From JAOUEA01 sp035711865 (GTDB lineage: Bacteria > Actinomycetota > UBA4738 > HRBIN12): 48,064 nucleotides of DNA. Of the stretch, positions 1 to 6,845 are shown in pieces. The notes under the pieces were generated by a model, which worked only from the letters and a program-made list of their open reading frames with translations, searched no databases and was not told the DNA's origin. Every line of letters begins with the position of its first letter. Within the stretch, counting starts at the first letter, position 1. The stretch covers positions 1-48,064 of the forward strand of contig DASTBT010000108.1 of the NCBI GenBank assembly GCA_035711865.1, given 5' to 3'. The position numbers were made by a program, and so were the translations under genes.

Positions 1-137
1 CGATCGAGCATCTGCGACGTGCGGTCGGGGCGTCGGAGAAGCATCGCGCCGATGCACGTCAGGACCCCGACTTCGATGCGATCCGCGACGATCCGTCGTT
101 CGAGGCGCTGATCGGCAAGTCGGGAGGAAGCGGCTGA
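1..137 (+). CDS. C-terminal end of a TPR-like protein (5' truncated by window edge)
   Basis: An open frame enters at the left edge (first full codon at base 3) and ends with TGA at 135-137, giving the last 44 residues. The tail is hydrophilic and contains the phrase DPDFDAIRDDPSFEALI. That is the way many bacterial tetratricopeptide-repeat proteins end: a last helix with a Dx-Fxxl-Rxdp-xFxxL pattern. No start, promoter or upstream domain is visible, so the family assignment rests on this short motif only. It is transcribed towards the tRNA gene, which is on the opposite strand. The 256 bases between this stop and the tRNA hold no gene I can support. Confidence 0.5.
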   Translation, partial: IEHLRRAVGASEKHRADARQDPDFDAIRDDPSFEALIGKSGGSG

Positions 138-393
138 GCGCCTCCAATCGTGAAGACGACGACGAAGTAGTCGCCTCTGTCATGGACTACCTGTGTGCCT
201 GGTCCAGCCCTCATCTGAAGCTTTGAGGTCTGTCGGTCGTCTCCGGCCGCTGCTCCCGATCCTGTGACCTCATCGGATGCCTCGGCCATGAGCGGCCCCG
301 ACCGAAGGAGTGGACAGCAAGGAGGCGCGCCCACCCCGCGGCTAGGCCAGGAACGTGAAGGGGGCCTGTCAGCCCTGACCTGCGCATCTTCAG

Positions 394-466
<73 letters not shown>

Positions 467-479
467 GTGGTGTGGGTCA

Positions 480-508
480 ATGCTAACCCTGGCTCTCAGC
501 AGCTTCAA
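480..508 (-). promoter_or_regulatory. Promoter of tRNA-Gly
   Basis: On the minus strand, TTGAAG (-35, 508-503) and TAGCAT (-10, 485-480) are separated by exactly 17 bases. The predicted start falls about 6 bases before the mature tRNA 5' end, which fits a short 5' leader for RNase P to remove. This is pattern-based only. Confidence 0.6.
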
Positions 509-533
509 CCGGAGGCTGGATCCGGGGCGGCTG

Positions 534-968
534 TCACGACGTGCCGGTCGAGCCGAACCCGTCCGCGCCTCGGGCTGATGCGGGCAGCTCGTCGGCCCAT
601 GCGGGCTCGACGTGGGGGATCGCCACGACCACGAGCTGGGCGATGCGGTCTCCCCGAGCCAGCTTCACGGACTCGGTGCGGTCGAGGTTCACAGCCGCGA
701 CGACCACCTCGCCCCTGTACCCGGCGTCGATCAGCCCCGGGGAGTTCGCGAGGGTGAGCCCGTGCTTCGAGGCGAGCCCCGATCTCGGCAGCACCAGCCC
801 GGCGTGCCCGTCGGGGATCGCGACGGCGACGCCGGTCGCGATCATCGCGCGCTCGCCAGGCAGCACCTCGACGTCGGCGTTGGCCCGCAGGTCGAGCCCG
901 GCGTCGCCGGGGTGCTGAGCTTGCGGCAACGCCGCGTTCGGGTCGAGACGACGGAACGGGATCTCCAT
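534..968 (-). CDS. dut: dUTP diphosphatase (dUTPase)
   Basis: This cytosolic enzyme hydrolyses dUTP to dUMP and pyrophosphate, keeping uracil out of DNA and supplying dUMP for thymidylate. The 144-residue protein is the normal length for the homotrimeric family. It shows all five family motifs in order: PGDAGLDL (about residue 20), PRSGLASKHG (61), GLIDAGYRGEV (78), RGDRIAQLVV (105) and the C-terminal glycine-rich GADGFGSTG (133). The ATG shares one base with the stop of the upstream VOC gene (TGATG), so the two are translationally coupled. The location next to nrdJ groups it with deoxynucleotide supply. Confidence 0.97.
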   Translation of the reverse strand: MEIPFRRLDPNAALPQAQHPGDAGLDLRANADVEVLPGERAMIATGVAVAIPDGHAGLVLPRSGLASKHGLTLANSPGLIDAGYRGEVVVAAVNLDRTESVKLARGDRIAQLVVVAIPHVEPAWADELPASARGADGFGSTGTS

Positions 969-1351
969 CAGGCCTTCGGCTCCACCAGCTCGATCCGGTT
1001 GCCGAAGGGATCGCGAACGTGACAGCGATGGTATCCCTCGAGCGGCACGTCGTCGGTCACGCGATACCCCGCAGCCTGGATGCGCTCACGCAGCGTCTCG
1101 AGGTCGCGCACCAGGAACGCCGGGTGCGCTTTCACGGCCGGGGTGAAGGGCTCCTCGATGCCCAGGTGGACCTCGAGGCCCTGGTCGCGGAACCACACCC
1201 CACCACGAGGAGCGAGGTCGGGTGGCTTCGGCACCTGGGTGAGCCCGAGGATCGCGCCGTAGAAGCGCACGGCCGCGTCCTCCTCCCCCGGAGGCATCGC
1301 CAACTGCACATGGTGCAACCCCTCGAGCCGTGCTCCCCCGCCGTCACTCAT
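968..1351 (-). CDS. VOC (glyoxalase/bleomycin-resistance fold) family protein
   Basis: A 127-residue, single-domain member of the vicinal oxygen chelate superfamily. It opens with LHHVQLAMPPGEEDAAVRFY, the first beta-alpha unit with a metal-ligand-like His. It closes with the repeat of the same unit, ending CHVRDPFGNRIELVEP, in which the DPxGNxxEL phrase with its Glu ligand is diagnostic. The substrate cannot be read from the sequence; lactoylglutathione lyase-like names for such short proteins are usually guesses. It is the first gene before dut and overlaps it by one base. A -10 hexamer TAGCCT ends six bases before the ATG, so the mRNA is probably leaderless. nrdJ ends 70 bases upstream. 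Confidence 0.85.
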   Translation of the reverse strand: MSDGGGARLEGLHHVQLAMPPGEEDAAVRFYGAILGLTQVPKPPDLAPRGGVWFRDQGLEVHLGIEEPFTPAVKAHPAFLVRDLETLRERIQAAGYRVTDDVPLEGYHRCHVRDPFGNRIELVEPKA

Positions 1352-1420
1352 CGCCTCAGGCTACCGACCGGCGACGTCGATCGGTGAGCGTGCGTCGACC
1401 GGACCTCGGCGCGCTGCGAC

Positions 1421-4156
1421 CTACGAGCAACCGCTCGTCGAGCCACAGCTCGTGCAGACGTAGCACGAACCGGACGGTTGCATCTTCGAGCCGCACTGGT
1501 AGCAGAGCGGCGCGTCGAGCACCTTGGCCGTGGGCCTCTCTCCCAGCTCTATGGTTCGCGGCGGGGCTGCCGACTCCTCCAGCGCGGGTGGTTCCGTCGT
1601 TCCCGAGACCTCGGCCTGCGCGGTCTCGGTGCGCTCGGCGATCGTCTTGATGCCGAGGCCCTCTCGTGTCTCGGGTGGGAGGTAGTCGAGTGCGAGGCGG
1701 CGGAACACGTAATCGATCATCGACGAGGCGAAACGGATGTCGGGGTCGTTCGTCATGCCGCTCGGCTCGAACTTCGTGTTGATGAACTTCGAGACGTAGG
1801 TCTCGAGCGGCACGCCGTACTGCAGCCCGATCGAGACCGCAATCGCGAACGCGTCCATGACTCCCGCCAGCGTGGACCCCTGCTTCGACGTCTTCAGGAA
1901 GATCTCACCCAGCCCGTCGTCGGGGTAGGAACCGGCGGTGATGTAGCCCTCGGCGTCGCCCACCTGGAACGAGGTCGTCGTCGACGGACGCGACATCGGC
2001 AGACGCTTGCGAACGGGGTGAGCGAGCTCCGAGGGTTCGGGGACATGTGCGGCCCGCTTCTTGTCAGCCGACAGCGGCTGCGCGACCTTGCAGTTGTCGC
2101 GATAGATCGCCACGGCCTTCAGGCCGAGCTTCCAGCTCTCGATGAAGAGCTGTTCGACCTCTTCGACCGAGGCCTCTTCCGGCATGTTCACCGTCTTGGA
2201 GATCGCACCCGAGATGAACGGCTGAGCGGCGGCCATCATGCGCACGTGGCCCATGTAGTGGATCGGCTGCGCGCCCATCGCGGTGTCGAAGACCTGATAG
2301 TGCTCGGCCTTCAGGTGCGGCCCGTCGACGACCGAGTTGTGCTCGGCGATGAACCCCACGATGTCGTCGATCTCTTCCTCGTCGTACCCGAGCTTCTCGA
2401 GCGCCCGAGGAACCGTCTGGTTCACGAACTGCATCGTGCCGCCGCCGACCAGCTTCTTCGTCTTGACGAGCGCGAGCTCGGGCTCGATGCCCGTCGTGTC
2501 GCAGTCCATCATCAACCCGATCGTGCCGGTCGGGGCCAGCACCGAGGCCTGAGCGTTGCGGTAGCCGTGCGTCTCGCCGAGCGCCACCGCCTCGTCCCAC
2601 GACTGCTTCGCCGCCGACAGCATCGCCTCGGGAACGAGATCACCGTCGATCTCGTCGGCCGCCGCACGATGCTTCTTCATGACTCGGATCATCGCGTCGG
2701 CATTGGGCCCGTACCCTTCGAACGGACCCATCACCTCGGCGATCCGGGCGCTCGTGCGGTATGCCTGCCCGGTCATGATCGCCGTGATCGAGCCGGCCCA
2801 CGCCCGACCGGCGTCGGAGTCATAGGGAAGGCCGCGCGCCATGAGCAAGGCGCCGAGATTCGCGTACCCCAGGCCGAGCTGTCGGTACGCTCGCGCGTTC
2901 TCGCCGATCTTCTCCGTCGGGTAGTCGGACTCCCCCACGACGATCTCCTGTGCGGTGAACACGATCTCGACCGCGCGCTTGAAGCTCGCCACGTCGAAGG
3001 ACCCGTCGTCGCCGAGGAACGTGAGCAGGTTCAACGACGCGAGGTTGCACGCGGAGTCGTCGAGGTGCATGTACTCCGAGCACGGGTTCGAACCGTTGAT
3101 GCGCCCCGACGCAGGACACGTGTGCCATTCGTTGATCGTCGTGTCGTACTGCATGCCGGGATCGGCGCACTGCCAGGCGGCGTCGGCGATCTGTCGCATC
3201 AACTCGCGAGCGCGCACCGTGCTCACGGTCTCGTCGGTGGTGACGGCCTTCAACTTCCAGTCCTGGTCCTGCTCGTACGCACGCATGAACTCGTCGGTGA
3301 CGCGGACGGAGTTGTTGGCGTTCTGGTACTGGACCGAGTAGCTGTCCCTGCCGTCGAGGTCCATGTCGAATCCGGCGTCGCGGAGCGCGCGAGCCTTCTG
3401 CTCCTCGTGGGCCTTGCACCAGATGAAGTCCTCGACGTCGGGATGGTCGACGTCGAGGATCACCATCTTCGCCGCGCGGCGCGTCTTGCCGCCCGACTTG
3501 ATCGTGCCGGCGCTCGCGTCGGCGCCGCGCATGAAGCTCACCGGTCCACTCGCCGTGCCACCGCCCGCGAGCGGCTCCTTCGAGGAGCGGATCTTCGACA
3601 GGTTGATGCCCGAGCCGGACCCGCCCTTGAAGATCGTGCCTTCCTCCACGTACCAGTTGAGGATCGACGACATGTGGTCGTCGACCGAAAGGATGAAGCA
3701 GGCCGAGCACTGCTGGGGCGTGTCGGGCACGCCGACGTTGAACCAGACGGGCGAGTTGAAGGCCGCCTTCTGCGTCACGATCAGGTGCGTGAGCTCCTCG
3801 GCGAACACCTGCGCGTCGCCGTCGGTGGCGAAGTAGCCGTTCTTCTTGCCCCACCGGGTGATCGTGTCGACGACGCGTCCGGCGAGCTGGCGGACGCTGG
3901 ACTCACGCTGGGGAGTGCCGAGGGGGCCGCGGAAGTACTTCTGGGCGACGATGTTGGTGGCGTTCTGCGACCACGACGCGGGGAACTCGACGTCGCGCTG
4001 CTCGAAGGCGTTGCCACCCTCCTTGTAGTTCGGGATCACCGCGTCGCGGATCTCCCAGTCGACCTCGTCGAACGGGTGTGTGCCCTCGGTCGTGAAGTAC
4101 CGCGAGAAGGTCAACCCTTCACGGATGACCTCGACGTCGCCCTCTTTCGTCGCCAC
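1421..4156 (-). CDS. nrdJ: Adenosylcobalamin-dependent (class II) ribonucleoside-diphosphate reductase
   Basis: Reduces ribonucleotides to deoxyribonucleotides using a radical generated from adenosylcobalamin, so it works with or without oxygen. The 911-residue product has the class II core: NSPVWFNVGV, the radical/redox Cys segment QQCSACFILSV, NPCSEYMHLDDSACNLASLNL-like active-site loop (Cys, Glu), and PTGTIGLMMDCDTTGIEP. The C-terminus is a cysteine-rich tail (CYQCGSKM...CYVCTSCGS) that should bind zinc or relay electrons from thioredoxin. I chose the GTG at 4156 because a strong ribosome site (AGGGAGGG) lies 7 bases upstream. An in-frame ATG at 4234 would add 26 low-complexity residues and leave almost no leader. 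An NrdR box lies upstream and nrdR precedes it. Confidence 0.95.
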   Translation of the reverse strand: MATKEGDVEVIREGLTFSRYFTTEGTHPFDEVDWEIRDAVIPNYKEGGNAFEQRDVEFPASWSQNATNIVAQKYFRGPLGTPQRESSVRQLAGRVVDTITRWGKKNGYFATDGDAQVFAEELTHLIVTQKAAFNSPVWFNVGVPDTPQQCSACFILSVDDHMSSILNWYVEEGTIFKGGSGSGINLSKIRSSKEPLAGGGTASGPVSFMRGADASAGTIKSGGKTRRAAKMVILDVDHPDVEDFIWCKAHEEQKARALRDAGFDMDLDGRDSYSVQYQNANNSVRVTDEFMRAYEQDQDWKLKAVTTDETVSTVRARELMRQIADAAWQCADPGMQYDTTINEWHTCPASGRINGSNPCSEYMHLDDSACNLASLNLLTFLGDDGSFDVASFKRAVEIVFTAQEIVVGESDYPTEKIGENARAYRQLGLGYANLGALLMARGLPYDSDAGRAWAGSITAIMTGQAYRTSARIAEVMGPFEGYGPNADAMIRVMKKHRAAADEIDGDLVPEAMLSAAKQSWDEAVALGETHGYRNAQASVLAPTGTIGLMMDCDTTGIEPELALVKTKKLVGGGTMQFVNQTVPRALEKLGYDEEEIDDIVGFIAEHNSVVDGPHLKAEHYQVFDTAMGAQPIHYMGHVRMMAAAQPFISGAISKTVNMPEEASVEEVEQLFIESWKLGLKAVAIYRDNCKVAQPLSADKKRAAHVPEPSELAHPVRKRLPMSRPSTTTSFQVGDAEGYITAGSYPDDGLGEIFLKTSKQGSTLAGVMDAFAIAVSIGLQYGVPLETYVSKFINTKFEPSGMTNDPDIRFASSMIDYVFRRLALDYLPPETREGLGIKTIAERTETAQAEVSGTTEPPALEESAAPPRTIELGERPTAKVLDAPLCYQCGSKMQPSGSCYVCTSCGSTSGCS

Positions 4157-4251
4157 CGGCAAACCCTCCCTCACCTCGGCAGTGTGACCGCCTGTGGAAA
4201 TACCTGTGGATGCTCCGGGGAAAACCACACCCATGTGATTACCGCTCGGTG

Positions 4252-4280
4252 ATTGTGAACCGCCTCGACCCCGGCGTCAA
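4252..4280 (-). promoter_or_regulatory. Probable nrdJ promoter
   Basis: Minus-strand TTGACG (-35, 4280-4275) and CACAAT (-10, 4257-4252) are separated by 17 bases. Transcription would begin near 4245, giving a leader of roughly 90 bases to the GTG at 4156. It overlaps the in-frame ATG at 4234 closely enough to argue against that start. Confidence 0.5.
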
Positions 4281-4306
4281 CATGATGTGCCAAGATTTCT
4301 CACAGG

Positions 4307-4322
4307 ACACAACATCTAGTAT
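4307..4322. promoter_or_regulatory. NrdR box upstream of nrdJ
   Basis: The 16-mer ACACAACATCTAGTAT (minus strand ATACTAGATGTTGTGT) matches the NrdR consensus acaCwAtATaTwGtgt at 13 of 16 positions, including the invariant core C, A, AT, T and G. It lies about 27 bases upstream of the predicted nrdJ -35. NrdR with bound (d)ATP should repress here. Confidence 0.75.
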
Positions 4323-4351
4323 CCCAGCCTCGAGCGGTAACGTCCGTCGAC

Positions 4352-4828
4352 TCAGGTGGCTCGGCGCCGCTTCGCGGGCTCCTTCTTCTGCAGCGAGTCC
4401 AGCTCTCGCTCGAAGTCGGCGACCCCCTCGAACTCCTTGTAGACCGACGCGAATCGCAGGTACGCGACCTCATCGGCGCGTCGGAGTGCGGCGAGGACCT
4501 CCTGACCGACGGCGCTCGAGGCCACCTCGGGGCCCCGGCGCCGGAGCCGCCCCTGGATGCGATCGACCATGATCCCGACCTCCGCCGCGGTGACCGGTCG
4601 ATCGGTGAGCGCCTTGCCGATGCTGGTCGCGAGCTTGTCGCGGTCGAACGGTTCCCGCGTGCCGTCGCGCTTCACCACGACGAGACCTACGTCTTCGATA
4701 CGCTCGAAGGTCGTGTACCGGCGAGAGCACGCAGCGCATTCGCGTCGCCGGCGGATGGCCGCGCCGCCTTCGGCGGGCCGGGAGTCGACGACGCGGTCGT
4801 CGTCCGCATCGCACCAGGGGCATCGCAT
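4352..4828 (-). CDS. nrdR: Transcriptional repressor NrdR
   Basis: Repressor of ribonucleotide reductase genes that senses ATP/dATP. The 158-residue protein begins MRCPWCDADDDRVVDSR, the N-terminal zinc ribbon. Its four cysteines form two pairs (CPWC near residue 3 and CAAC near 31) followed by the typical RRYTTFE. An ATP-cone domain follows (VVKRDGTREPFDRDKL from about residue 50). Length and layout match the family. The start is set by the zinc ribbon; upstream in-frame residues are not conserved in character. It sits between the LysM gene and nrdJ, as in Mycobacterium and Corynebacterium. An NrdR box covers its own predicted transcription start, indicating autoregulation. Confidence 0.96.
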   Translation of the reverse strand: MRCPWCDADDDRVVDSRPAEGGAAIRRRRECAACSRRYTTFERIEDVGLVVVKRDGTREPFDRDKLATSIGKALTDRPVTAAEVGIMVDRIQGRLRRRGPEVASSAVGQEVLAALRRADEVAYLRFASVYKEFEGVADFERELDSLQKKEPAKRRRAT

Positions 4829-4839
4829 CGTGCAGAACG

Positions 4840-4855
4840 CCACAAGATGTTGTGG
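4840..4855. promoter_or_regulatory. NrdR box upstream of nrdR (autoregulation)
   Basis: CCACAAGATGTTGTGG is a near-perfect palindrome that matches the NrdR consensus at 13 of 16 positions. It ends 11 bases before the nrdR ATG and lies just downstream of the predicted -10, so bound NrdR would block transcription of its own gene. Confidence 0.78.
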
Positions 4856-4863
4856 CCGCGCGA

Positions 4864-4892
4864 ACCGTACCGACGGAGTCACCCATCGTCAA
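4864..4892 (-). promoter_or_regulatory. Probable nrdR promoter
   Basis: Minus-strand TTGACG (4892-4887), 17-base spacer, TACGGT (4869-4864). The start point would fall at or just before the NrdR box at 4840-4855. Confidence 0.55.
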
Positions 4893-4932
4893 CGTGGATC
4901 TGCTGCAAGGTTCGCGCACGATCGAGCAGGCC

Positions 4933-5226
4933 TCAGTCGGACCCGGGGATGGACAGCACCTGTCCGGGCACGAGCCCCTCGGTCGAGCCAGGGTTCGCCC
5001 GATCGAGCTCGAGGACCACGCGGCGTGGGTCCTGTGCGGGTGCGATCGTCGTCGCGATCGTCCAGAGCGAGTCGCCCGGCCGCACGACGTAGGTCCGCGC
5101 CGACACCAACGCCGGCTCGTCGCGCACGACTCCGATCGCTCGGGCCACAGGCCCGCTGACGGCCAGCACGAGGACCACGCCCAGGATGAGGGCCGCGACC
5201 CGACGGCGAACGTACGTTCGATGCAT
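4933..5226 (-). CDS. LysM-domain protein divergent from lexA, likely SOS-induced cell-division inhibitor (ChiZ/DivS/YneA type)
   Basis: A 97-residue protein with a basic N-terminus (MHRTYVRRR), one hydrophobic segment (about residues 10-29) serving as signal anchor, and a single extracytoplasmic LysM domain near residues 43-95 (TYVVRPGDSLWTIA ... LVPGQVLSIPG) that binds peptidoglycan. An upstream in-frame ATG at 5319 would run through the SOS operators, so the ATG at 5226 is preferred. A -10-like GAGCAT ends six bases before it. In Mycobacterium (Rv2719c/ChiZ), Corynebacterium (DivS) and Bacillus (YneA), a small membrane protein next to lexA is induced by DNA damage and stops division. Position, topology and the SOS box support the same role here. 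The biochemical activity is not proven by sequence. Confidence 0.85.
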   Translation of the reverse strand: MHRTYVRRRVAALILGVVLVLAVSGPVARAIGVVRDEPALVSARTYVVRPGDSLWTIATTIAPAQDPRRVVLELDRANPGSTEGLVPGQVLSIPGSD

Positions 5227-5240
5227 GTCGCCATGCTCTC

Positions 5241-5254
5241 CGAACGCTTGTTCG
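5241..5254. promoter_or_regulatory. SOS (LexA) box 1, LysM gene operator
   Basis: CGAACGCTTGTTCG matches the Gram-positive/actinobacterial LexA operator CGAAC-N4-GTTCG exactly. It fills the spacer of the predicted LysM promoter: minus-strand TTGACT at 5261-5256, then 17 bases, then GAGCAT at 5238-5233. Confidence 0.88.
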
Positions 5255-5270
5255 AAGTCAAGGCGACTTC

Positions 5271-5284
5271 CGAACATATGTTTG
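5271..5284. promoter_or_regulatory. SOS (LexA) box 2, lexA operator
   Basis: CGAACATATGTTTG has one mismatch to the operator CGAAC-N4-GTTCG. Its centre is 30 bp from box 1, and its right end overlaps the predicted -35 of lexA, so it should mediate lexA autorepression. Confidence 0.82.
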
Positions 5285-5310
5285 CGCACGTCGCGCTCGG
5301 CTGTTAGCGT
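5282..5310 (+). promoter_or_regulatory. Probable lexA promoter
   Basis: TTGCGC (5282-5287), 17-base spacer, TAGCGT (5305-5310). The -35 overlaps SOS box 2. A good ribosome site (GAGGGAGG) follows before the lexA ATG at 5340. Confidence 0.6.
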
Positions 5311-5339
5311 CGTCCTCACCCAGAGGGAGGCTAGCGAGC

Positions 5340-5954
5340 ATGTCCGACACGACGGCAGTCACCCAGCGACAGCACCGGATCCTCGAGTTCATCGCCGAGA
5401 CCGTGCGAGAGCGCGGCTTCCCTCCGACGGTGCGTGAGATCGGCGAAGCCGTCGGCTTGACGTCGTCATCGAGCGTGCATGCACAGCTCGCGAACCTCGA
5501 GCGCAAGGGGCTGTTGCACAAGGACCCGACCAAGCCCCGCGCGATGACGCTGTCCGAACCTCGCGCCGACGCCGTCACGGTGCCACTGGTCGGGCGCATC
5601 GCGGCTGGCTCGCCGGTGCTCGCCGACGAGAACGTCGAGGAGCACCTGGCCCTGCCCGCCAGCTACGCTGGCGACCACGACCACTTCGCCTTGAACGTGG
5701 TCGGCGACTCGATGATCGAGGCAGGCATCCTCGACGGCGACGTGGTCGTCGTCCGGTCTCAGGACCATGCGCGCGACGGCGACATCGTCGCCGCCCTCCT
5801 GCCGGGGCCCGCCGAGGACGAGGCGACGGTCAAGCGCCTCGGCCACGACGGCTCCCGCGTGATGCTGATCCCCGAGAACCCTGCGCTCAGCCCGTTCGAG
5901 ATGCCCGACGGGCGCATCCTGGGCAAGGTGGTCGCCGTGCTCAGGAAGCTCTGA
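5340..5954 (+). CDS. lexA: SOS response repressor LexA
   Basis: Represses DNA-damage genes and cleaves itself when RecA filaments form. In 204 residues it shows the N-terminal winged helix (RGFPPTVREIGEAVGL followed by SSSSVHAQLANLERKGLL, about residues 25-59), the Ala89-Gly90 cleavage bond in GRIAAGSP, catalytic Ser124 in GDSMIEAG and Lys165 in EATVKRL. All parts needed for autocleavage are intact. It is divergent from the LysM gene and shares a regulatory region with two LexA operators, so it is autoregulated. A GAGGGAGG ribosome site fixes the start. Confidence 0.98.
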   Translation: MSDTTAVTQRQHRILEFIAETVRERGFPPTVREIGEAVGLTSSSSVHAQLANLERKGLLHKDPTKPRAMTLSEPRADAVTVPLVGRIAAGSPVLADENVEEHLALPASYAGDHDHFALNVVGDSMIEAGILDGDVVVVRSQDHARDGDIVAALLPGPAEDEATVKRLGHDGSRVMLIPENPALSPFEMPDGRILGKVVAVLRKL

Positions 5955-5968
5955 CGGGCTCCGCCCGT
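5954..5968 (+). terminator. Short hairpin after lexA
   Basis: ACGGGC-TCC-GCCCGT overlaps the last base of the lexA stop codon. There is no T tract, so this is at best a weak terminator between the converging lexA and RTX genes. Confidence 0.35.
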
Positions 5969-5985
5969 GCGGCCCTAGCCGCGCA

Positions 5986-6693
5986 TCACTGCTCGCAGGT
6001 GTTGACGATGTCCCCCGGATCGACCGTGCACGTGTCGTTCCCGGGCTGACCCCGAACGAGGTCTCCGGGCGCGCCGTCGACCGCGTTCAGCCTGTCGTCG
6101 CCGGCCCTACCCCTGATCTGGTCCCGGTCGGGACCACCGATCGCGAGATCGTCGCCCAGGCCTGCGGAGATCCTGTCCTTGCCGGGTCCGCCGTAGATGC
6201 GGTCGTTCCCTTTCGCCCCTCGCATCGCGTCGCCCTGGGGACCGCCGCGCATCACGTCCTCGTTCAGCCCCCCGAGCACCAGGTCATGACCGGGGCCGCC
6301 CCACAGCATGTCGTTGCCCTTGTTCCCCTGCAGCAGATCCTTCTTGGGGCCGCCTTTGAGGCGGTCCGTGCCCGTTCCTCCGTAGATCCGATCCCGACCG
6401 CCCCCTCCCTTGAGGATGTCGTTGCCGAGCCCACCCTCGATGCGATCGTTGCCGGGGCCGCCCCGCACGATGTCGTTGCCTCGTCCGGCGATGATCACGT
6501 CGTTCCCGCCGAGACCGCAGATCACGTTGCGGCCACCCGTTCCGCGCAGGACGTCGTTCCCGGGCGTGCCCGTGATGGTGCAACGAGCCCCGCCTCCGCC
6601 ACCTCCGGCGGTCGCGACGGTGGAACCGATCGGGCCGACGGCGGTCAACAAGCCGACCAGCGATGCCACGCACAGCGACGCGATTCGCCTCAT
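5986..6693 (-). CDS. Secreted RTX (hemolysin-type calcium-binding) repeat protein
   Basis: A 235-residue exported protein. Residues 1-30 are a Sec signal (MRRIAS followed by a hydrophobic run and an Ala-rich end), then a glycine stretch. Nearly all of the remainder is about 16 tandem nonapeptides of the GGxGxDxUx type (for example GGPGNDRIEGG), which fold as a parallel beta roll binding Ca2+ between turns. No catalytic or adhesin domain follows. The C-terminus carries two further cysteines (DTCTV...NTCEQ) that could form a disulfide cap. The ATG at 6693 is chosen for its ribosome site (GAAGGGAGG). Proteins of this build occur singly in many actinobacteria and their function is unknown. It converges on lexA. 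Confidence 0.85.
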   Translation of the reverse strand: MRRIASLCVASLVGLLTAVGPIGSTVATAGGGGGGARCTITGTPGNDVLRGTGGRNVICGLGGNDVIIAGRGNDIVRGGPGNDRIEGGLGNDILKGGGGRDRIYGGTGTDRLKGGPKKDLLQGNKGNDMLWGGPGHDLVLGGLNEDVMRGGPQGDAMRGAKGNDRIYGGPGKDRISAGLGDDLAIGGPDRDQIRGRAGDDRLNAVDGAPGDLVRGQPGNDTCTVDPGDIVNTCEQ

Positions 6694-6845
6694 CTCGAGC
6701 CTCCCTTCGGGTCGGTACGCCCACCATAGATGTCTCGAGAGGAACCTGCCTACGGCGTTCCGCGTATGAGCGCGCACCGGCGACAGGCAGACCCCGCCGT
6801 TCGCTCGTCTAGGCTGAGGCCGCGACCACCTCCGAAGGAGGCCAG

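Noticed and set aside
369..380. GTCAGCCCTGAC palindrome as a tRNA terminator
   Set aside because: The loop would have only two bases and no T tract follows, so a functional hairpin is unlikely.
138..393. Short open frames in the gap between the TPR-like gene and tRNA-Gly
   Set aside because: They lack ribosome sites and recognisable composition, overlap the tRNA, and look like chance frames in GC-rich DNA.
4157..4251. Cobalamin riboswitch in the nrdJ leader
   Set aside because: The leader is only about 90 bases and I find no B12-box-like segment or the multi-stem structure such an element needs.
1478..4252. Long open frame antisense to nrdJ, and similar long antisense frames opposite ftsK, pnp, dapE and hflX
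   Set aside because: High GC keeps the opposite strand open; these frames are Arg/Gly/His-rich shadows with no family motifs.
4278..4293. Possible second NrdR box upstream of nrdJ (CAACATGATGTGCCAA)
   Set aside because: Only about 7 of 16 consensus positions match and the offset of 29 bp from the good box is not a typical helical spacing.
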